A stretch of 15,379 nt of DNA from Gracilaria caudata. Its lineage: Eukaryota > Rhodophyta > Florideophyceae > Gracilariales > Gracilariaceae. Shown here in pieces: positions 9,942-15,379 of this stretch. Below the pieces are notes generated by a model, which saw nothing but the letters and a program-made list of their open reading frames with translations, was not told the DNA's origin and made no database searches. Position 1 is the stretch's first letter, and the number at the start of each line of letters is the position of its first letter. The translations under genes and the position numbers were made by a program. Where the stretch lies: positions 1 through 15,379 of the forward strand of contig JASCIV010000641.1 of NCBI GenBank assembly GCA_030374735.1, given 5' to 3'.

Positions 9942-12539
9942 TGGACAGCGCCCTTGACTCAAGACCAACTACAACTACGTGCTCTGCTGAATCTCAATGT
10001 TCCAATTTCTGCCTGGTTGCAAAGGTTCCGGTTACAAGCACAGACCGCTCTATTTGTTCAAAACAATAGGATAGCGATAACGTCATGTTTACGTAGGAAG
10101 GAGAAGATGGCTTGAAGGGTTTGGCCAAAGTCAGCACTGCGGGAGAGTTTCATATCTTCCATGATGAAATGGAGCGAAGAATGAGAGAAGCCAATGAGCG
10201 TAAGTGTCGATCATCGGTAGACGGTCCTGAAGAAGATCGCATGTCTTGCCTGAAACTCGTAGAAACTGGGGAGAACGCTTTGGCAACTCTCAATATGATT
10301 GGAGACGGACGTCAGAGTGTATCGGACGTGTTTCTCCAATTCAAAACAGATTGCGAAGCTATGGTGTCTGAAGGAAAGACTTTGGGTGAGCTAGCAGATG
10401 CACTCCGGAAGCGACTCATCTATTTTGAAGAACTGGAGACTCTGACTGCGACATTTGGTGGAGGAAAGAACCCCATAGAGCCTACAGATTCTGATTTTGT
10501 CAAACTCTTTCATCGCTTGGATGAGTGCGTGGCTTATGCGTCTAGCTCTACAGGGACAGTGGCAGAAGCGGATGGATATCTGGCCCGTTTTCTCGACTTG
10601 CAAAGGCGGGGCTTTACGTTCATTCGCGACCACACGGTGGATGTTTATCGTCATTCTACTATACGAGTTACGAAAGAACTGAGAGACGGTCGGCGTATTG
10701 GGGCTGGATCTAGACATGTCGATCTTTCTGACGCGGTTAAGGAATACTTGCGGTCTCGAACCATTGTTCCTCATACCAAGTCATTTATGACAGAACCGCA
10801 TTCTAGGGCAAAGGCGGCCCCTTCGAGGCCTTAGGCAGGTCAGTCTATGCTATATGTCGAGCTCAGCTTGTCTCTCCGTATTCAAGAATACCGTCCTCTA
10901 CAACCGACGCTTACTCGAACCCATTATCTAGTGGTATGACCGGGAACAACATCAATTCTGTGTATTCCAAGCGGAACAGTGCGTTGTCGTTATATGCAGA
11001 TTGCGAAGAAAGCTTCTTTGAGCAACGGAAGCGTTTGCTTGACTCATCAGTTGCCGCCCATGTCAAATCTCTAGCTGAAGTGAAGAACATGGTCGCCCTG
11101 GCAAGGCTGGGATCAGCGTACATTTTGCGTTTATGTCAATTGGAGCGTCAGCTATACGAACATTTCTTTCCGCTTGACAGCGAAGAGGAAAGCGAGATGC
11201 AGATCTTGCATTCAGCGCTTCATGGTGTCTGCGACGTCGACTACACAGAGTTGAGGCCGCTCATACTACAAGAAGATGACCTTGAGAGTCTTGTCTACCT
11301 CATCGAGGTGTTGAAAACAGAGATTCTGGGTGACGAAATTCGACGTCGTGGGTTTGCCGGAAAGGCGTGTGCCCCCTCTGCGGTTCATGCCATTGCTGAC
11401 GCGCAGGAGTCCATCATTTATCGCGCTGAAGTGTAAATGCGTGATGAGATTCGAGGATTCGTTCCAAGCCCTCATCATCTCAACTACCCAGAAACCATTT
11501 CGGAATACAACAAAAGAGCGTCGTCGTCAACTCTTTCCATTGTCTCATCCGTGCCGAAGTCAATAGACACCGGTATAGCAAAGAGCGAAATAGAGACCGA
11601 ATCGAAAGAGAAGGATTCTTTAGTTCCCGATATCCGTAGTGTTGGAATATACGCTACTTCGTATCCACCGGTGGAGAAGACATTACGATTGCTATCCATG
11701 TTATATCGATGCTTCGATGGGGAATTATTCGCAGAAGTAGCACTAGAAGCAGTCGCGATATCCGTGCAAAGCGTAGGTTCGGCAGCAGCGCGTATCACGG
11801 CACAGGAGGAGCCAAACGCAGAGGATCATGCTCAACTATTTCTAATCCGGAAGTTGTTGATGGCAAGGGAGCAAACATCACCGTTTGATGTGGACATGAG
11901 TTACACTGAACAAGAACTTGATTTCTTCGAACTTCGAACGTTGCTGGGCTCGTGGAGAGCTTTCTGCTAGATCTTTAGCATCTCCACCAGCTGTGCAAGA
12001 AAAGGTGTTCAACTCAAACGGGAACTGGACCACCGTGTAAGAGATGCGTGTGACTCTAACATTCTAGAGGATACGCGTCTGATTCTCGACCTTGTTCTAT
12101 TGTTTCTTGCGAAATGCAACACACTGCCGGCAACTCGAAGCGTGCACCGCGTGCTTGAAGAAGGCAAAGTTCCGCCCACACCACCATTGGCGCTGTTGGG
12201 TACTCGGAAATCAAACCCGGAATCATTTGCGAATCCTACGAAGGTGAGGGACACATGGGGAAGATTGGAAAAGCTGTGAATGAAGAATTGGCGCCGGTCG
12301 TTGAGCGAATCAAGATTTATGTCACAAAGCCGGCATCTCATGGAGTACTATTACGACCAGTCCGTGCTAATATGGCTGAAGCCGCCACTGAGCTTCTGTC
12401 GGTCCTGCAACAGCAGTATGCATCGGAGGAACGGAAGGAAATTGCGGATGACGGTGGAAAGGTTGGGAAATTGCTGAACGACGTAGATTTGGTTACAGGG
12501 ATCGGAATGAAAGCATTTAGCTCGTTGCAGAAGTACTGA
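9939..12539 (+). pseudogene. COG3: COG3 (conserved oligomeric Golgi complex subunit 3), broken
   Basis: COG3 is a core subunit of the COG tether that guides vesicles in retrograde Golgi transport. The N-terminal TAPLTQDQLQLRALL (about 9948-9990) matches the usual start. The Sec34 domain follows: FHDEMERRMREANERK, then LRKRLIYFEELETLTATF and HRLDECVAYASSSTGT. Next come SMLYVEL, ESFFEQRKRLLDSSVAAHV, ILRLCQLERQLYEHFFP, RPLILQEDDLESLVYLIE, VEKTLRLLSMLYRCFDGEL, LFLIRKLLMAREQTSPF, and the C-terminal TKVRDTWGRLEK and VERIKIYVTKP, ending in TGA at 12537-12539. The length is near the family norm of about 800 residues. Damage: TAG at 10094-10096, TAG at 10832-10834, a frameshift near 10855, TAA at 11434-11436, TAG at 11968-11970, a shift in the A4 run at 12269-12272, and a frame change between about 10040 and 10090. 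No introns are needed. A TTTTCTTTGTACAG tract directly before the first match looks like a splice acceptor. Confidence 0.92.
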
Positions 12540-13006
12540 CTGGTTAGGGTAGATTTGGAGCAGCTCTCAATGCATTTTGCGAGCGTTCGTTGACATGTTC
12601 TAGCTTCCATGCGCAGTATCCTGAGAGGGGGAATAACACAGACTGGTGATGGATGTGAGAAATGCGTCGCTCGACAATGGCACACCATCGCGGATGGCTG
12701 TGGCACCAAACATTGTATCAAGTTTTTCGCCGTAGCACAGGATCTTGGGTTAAGGGGAGATGGGGTTCGTGACGAGAAGTGCACGAAAGCTTTGAACAAC
12801 AAAAGAAAGAACGAAGACCGTACGCAAGACACTTTAACGGAAACAAATATGAAGAACGAAGTGATCGTTTCCCACCACCACCCGATGACTTGTCAGAAAA
12901 CCAGGAGTCATCACGATCACAAAAGCAAGACGCATAAGATAGAAGCCTAGAACTAAGAACAAATAAACAGAACACAAACACAATTGGGTAGAACACAAAG
13001 AAAAGG
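12540..13006. other. Gene-free gap between two convergent broken genes
   Basis: This spacer lies between the 3' ends of COG3 (plus) and the SAP-domain gene (minus). From about 12790 it becomes A-rich on the plus strand, with AATAAA at 12962-12967. I see no coding sequence; a 113-codon open frame from 12609 has no recognisable similarity. The right border of the captured host DNA probably lies here, but no repeat marks it. Confidence 0.5.
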
Positions 13007-14670
13007 TCAGATATTGTCCTGCGAGTCGAAATTGAAACCGAATCGCTCCTTCGCATGTTCTTTGTAGAGTTTCTTGTTCTCCAACAAGGTTATTCGAGCC
13101 ATCTTCCGCATCTCTTCATCTTCAAACGCCATCGCACGTTTGCAACGTTCCGCACTTGCTAATACTTCGTCAAGCAACTCGTTCGTTTGTTTGGCCTTCA
13201 CTACTCTGATTTCACTCTTCTTCTGTGTAGTTGAGCTTCATTGCATTTCTATCTGCTCCTGGAACAAATCGTGAAGTTTGCCAATCCCTTTCCCAATATT
13301 CTCAAAGCTTTGCTGTAGTTCGCCGCTGATCCGCTTTTTCGCAGGTGGTTTATCAAATCCGTCTTCTGCATCGGAACTTGACCGAACTCCCTCGTCTCGA
13401 CCTCCTTTTTTCGACTGGATGAGCTTAGATATTGCCCGAATCACATCCAAATCCTCTCCAGCTTTACCAACCCTACACACAATAAACAAGACAAGCGCTT
13501 TCTTCGATTCCATTGTCAAATCGTTAGTATTCGAAAACTTCAAAAAGTGCATGATTCGTTCAGGGTCATTCTGCCCTGAGGCTGACCACTTATGATAAAC
13601 ATATGTGAACTCCTTCTTTGCAACGTATATAGCATTCTTCAGTACTGCTGCGCTGCGCTCGCAGAGAGGCCTTCGATTCGAATCTATCTCGTCTAGGCAA
13701 CCACTAAAATCTTCGCGGGAGTCCACGGCGTGATCATTGAAGCGGACAGCAATACCACCCCAAAACGTCTCTCGAACAGAGCCGTAATCCAGTTGGCGTC
13801 TCGAAAGGTCTTCCCCTGTTTGCTTCAGTAAATACTTACATCTTTCGTCGTCACGAAGGAGAACCACAAGGCGTGCAAATTCGTTCAACGAAAAGTTGGG
13901 ACGTTCAGCTTCTGTTGGTGTCCCACCACTTCAGGTAACTATCTTCTTCAGCTGTTGAAAAATCTTTCGTTGTTCTCCTTCTATCACTTTACCAACCAAA
14001 GTCTGCACTTCAGGAAGCAGTTCCCACGTGACAAAACTCTGCATGGCATCCTATTCCCAGAAAGAGTAAGAGCTCAGTTCGGTATTCAGTTTGATCAAGT
14101 CAAAAAGCGGTGTACCATTACTGTTCTGGATGAAAATATGAACGAGGAAACGCGCTAAGAGTTCATCTTTGAACCGGTTCTGCCTCAGATTCCAATCCTT
14201 GCAAACCTTGCGCAATTGTTTCACGGAAAGCTTTTTCAAGTAGGTATAGAGACGAGCAACGTGGTCACTTTGCTCAAATTTGCAAGGCGCCAGAATAGAG
14301 TAGGGATTATTAGCAGGTTCTGTAGTTTGTGTTTCGGGTACCTGATTTGGGTCTTAGATGTGTGTTGCAGTTGTCGGGAGAGAAGACCGAGAACTGCGAG
14401 TAGCACAATGTTGGGAGGATGATGCGTGTTTGCGTGGGCTTCGCCGCAAAATCCAATGGTCGTGTTGTTGCAACGTTGGTTGTTGTGGCTGGTGCAGAGT
14501 TGATGGCGTCGCTTCTACCTCGGTTTGCGGTGCAACATTGTTTCTCACTGGTGTTGAATTGCTGGGGACTTGCGAAGTTGAAGGGGGTGAAGCCTATTCC
14601 CTTGCGAAGCACGGGCTAGATGATGTTCAGTTGGTTGAGATGAAACACGGGGCGAAACTCTCTCCGCCAT
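13007..14670 (-). pseudogene. SAP-domain accessory protein of the Harbinger element, broken
   Basis: A candidate start is the ATG at 14670 (MAERVSPRVSSQPTEHH), followed by a frame change. From 14593 to 13007 one minus-strand frame reads sensibly throughout except for stops at 14354-14356 (TAA), 14051-14053 (TAG), 13931-13933 (TGA) and 13238-13240 (TGA). Along it are a Ser/Pro/Gln-rich N-terminal stretch, a SAP motif at about 14230-14135 (LSVKQLRKVCKDWNL, KDELLARFL), a helical segment (EGEQRKIFQQLKKIVT), a central domain at about 13900-13450 (FARLVVLLRDDERCKYLL, SRRQLDYGSVRETFW, then YHKWSASGQNDP), a basic PPAKKR patch, and a charged helical tail (NELLDEVLASAERCKRAM) ending in TGA at 13007-13009. 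SAP motifs bind DNA. I infer that it plays the part of the Myb-like partner of other Harbinger elements, judging from its place at the opposite end and its inward direction. The central domain resembles uncharacterised transposon proteins of protists, from memory only. Confidence 0.75.
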
Positions 14671-14976
14671 GTTGCCTAATGTAGCAGCGAGATACTGCGT
14701 GCCTTGGTGCCCTAGAGAGCATACCAGGCGGAGCGTAGTACCGCCACGAGATTAAAAGACGCGGGCCGACGTCGAGTAGCTGTGTTGCGTTCCCTTTGCG
14801 CGAGCCACGATTACCCGCCAGTTGTATTCTGCACACGTGAATGTAAAAGCAATACGGGCCTCTTAACTGCCCTATATTGCCCTCGGTTTACAGCAAGCTC
14901 CCCAAAAGGGGCATTTAAGAAAAGAATTGGTCTGTCAAAGATAACCAATGACTACGCCACACGTGCGTTCACGTTT
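14671..14976. other. Right subterminal region of the Harbinger element
   Basis: Non-coding stretch between the SAP-gene start and the right repeat; it should contain that gene's promoter. GGCGG at 14727-14731 pairs with CCGCC at 14741-14745. At 14856-14868, GGGCCTCTTAACT resembles the element's own tip (GGGCCGTTCTTAACT with two bases missing), in the orientation of a left end. It may be a subterminal transposase-binding repeat or the trace of an earlier end. Confidence 0.4.
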
Positions 14977-15015
14977 GCGTCCATTCGCGAATGCACGCCT
15001 AGTTAAGAACGGCCC
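14977..15015 (-). repeat. Right terminal inverted repeat
   Basis: Read on the minus strand from 15015, this repeats the left end: 22 perfect bases, then a pairing arm with two mismatches and a 2-base gap, about 39 bases in all. Confidence 0.95.
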
Positions 15016-15018
15016 TGA
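15016..15018. repeat. Right target-site duplication, TGA
   Basis: TGA directly follows the last C of the right terminal repeat and equals the triplet at 4863-4865. Confidence 0.8.
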
Positions 15019-15379
15019 GTGGTCCAATGGTGGGGCTACTTTTGCACGAGAAGCAATGTGCGATTCTGGACAGGAAACGCAGGTTCATGTGCAAGCTGCG
15101 TTTCTGAGCTGCGCTAAGGGGTTGGGCAGTTGGCGGATGAAAATTGGTAATTTTTTAGATCTGAATTTGGCTGGAAGGCAATATTGGATTTAGGCTTTGC
15201 ATTTGCATTTAGTTTATTTGATAATGTTTGGCAAGCAGTGTTTGCGACCTTCTGGAAGTTCGTGAGTGCAAGCGGGTCCAGGTACGCAGTCGTCGTAGAC
15301 TAGTAGCCTGCCGCGCCCTCCTGCAAAGGACGGTGGACTGAGGCCCTGTTCAGTCAGGAATCTCCAGGTTTTTACAACC
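15019..15379. other. Gene-free flank right of the Harbinger element
   Basis: No recognisable coding sequence. GAAACGCAG at 15074-15082 pairs perfectly with CTGCGTTTC at 15096-15104 around a 13-base loop, about 60 bases outside the element. The rest shows nothing I can name. Confidence 0.5.

Larger units (their letters stand above)
4866..15015 (+). mobile_element. Large PIF/Harbinger DNA transposon carrying host gene cargo (10,150 bp)
   Basis: The borders are set by matching terminal inverted repeats (4866-4906 and 14977-15015), both starting GGGCCGTTC on their own strand, and by TGA triplets on both sides. The left end carries an intact Harbinger transposase pointing inward. The right end carries a broken SAP-domain gene also pointing inward, in the place of the accessory DNA-binding gene typical of the superfamily. 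Between them, from about 6822 to 12539, are the C-terminal half of a ferlin gene and a COG3 gene, both on the plus strand. Harbinger elements are usually a few kb, so 10 kb is large; removing the cargo leaves about 4 kb, a normal size. The alternative is two separate insertions of related elements in opposite orientation flanking host genes. I favour one element because of the paired repeats, the matching triplets and the complementary genes at the two ends. Confidence 0.8.

Noticed and set aside
6822..12539. Introns as the cause of the frame breaks in ferlin and COG3
   Set aside because: Conserved segments continue directly on both sides of the stops with no missing residues and no GT...AG pair between them. 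Only the acceptor-like tracts before 5487 and 9939 looked credible.
12609..12950. Open frame of 113 codons downstream of COG3
   Set aside because: Low-complexity polar tail and no recognisable domain; probably a chance frame in an A-rich spacer.
803..14596. A recoded nuclear genetic code in which stops encode amino acids
   Set aside because: All three stop codons would need recoding. The 424-codon transposase has none internally, and frameshifts occur in the same genes. Decay or consensus error is simpler, though the idea is testable on other genes of the genome.
14310..14612. Alternative minus-strand frame over the N-terminus of the SAP-domain gene
   Set aside because: It ends without joining the SAP motif. 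The frame through 14593-14357 is the one continuous with it, although a frame change in this low-complexity part cannot be excluded.
1..15379. CRISPR arrays, tRNA or rRNA genes, bacterial operon features
   Set aside because: No regularly spaced repeats, no cloverleaf or rRNA sequence was noticed, and the gene families are eukaryotic.

Overview
The window reads as nuclear DNA of a eukaryote. It carries two eukaryotic DNA-transposon families (a pogo-like DDD transposase and a PIF/Harbinger DDE transposase) and two broken genes of the eukaryotic endomembrane system (a ferlin and COG3, a Golgi tethering subunit). Coding similarity runs for kilobases with no convincing intron, which suggests an intron-poor lineage such as a compact alga or other protist. 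A red alga would fit, but that is an inference with low confidence. There is no sign of prokaryotic organisation.

Layout. Positions 1-802 hold no gene but contain a cluster of palindromes. Positions 803-2314 (minus strand) hold two decayed, probably transposon-derived genes that meet in an ATGA overlap: an unrecognised protein and a Myb/SANT-like protein. Positions 2766-4036 (plus strand) hold a pogo-like transposase with its DDD residues but with an in-frame stop and a frameshift. Positions 4037-4862 are gene-free.

Positions 4866-15015 look like one 10,150-bp PIF/Harbinger element. It has terminal inverted repeats of about 40 bp, starting with 22 perfectly matched bases, and an identical TGA triplet flanks each end. 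Inside, from the left, are an intact 424-aa Harbinger transposase (plus), the C-terminal half of a ferlin gene (plus, broken), an apparently full-length COG3 gene (plus, broken), and a SAP-domain protein gene running inward from the right end (minus, broken). My model is a standard two-gene Harbinger element (transposase plus a DNA-binding accessory protein at opposite ends, facing inward) that has taken up about 6 kb of host DNA with two neighbouring membrane-trafficking genes.

A theme of the window is the kind of damage. At least eleven in-frame stops of all three types interrupt otherwise continuous conserved reading frames, and every one could come from a single C-to-T change in a CAA, CAG or CGA codon. 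Several single-base frameshifts lie in short homopolymers. The Harbinger transposase alone has no such damage. Either the region is decaying through deamination with the transposase spared, or part of the damage is consensus error in the assembly; reads are needed to separate these.
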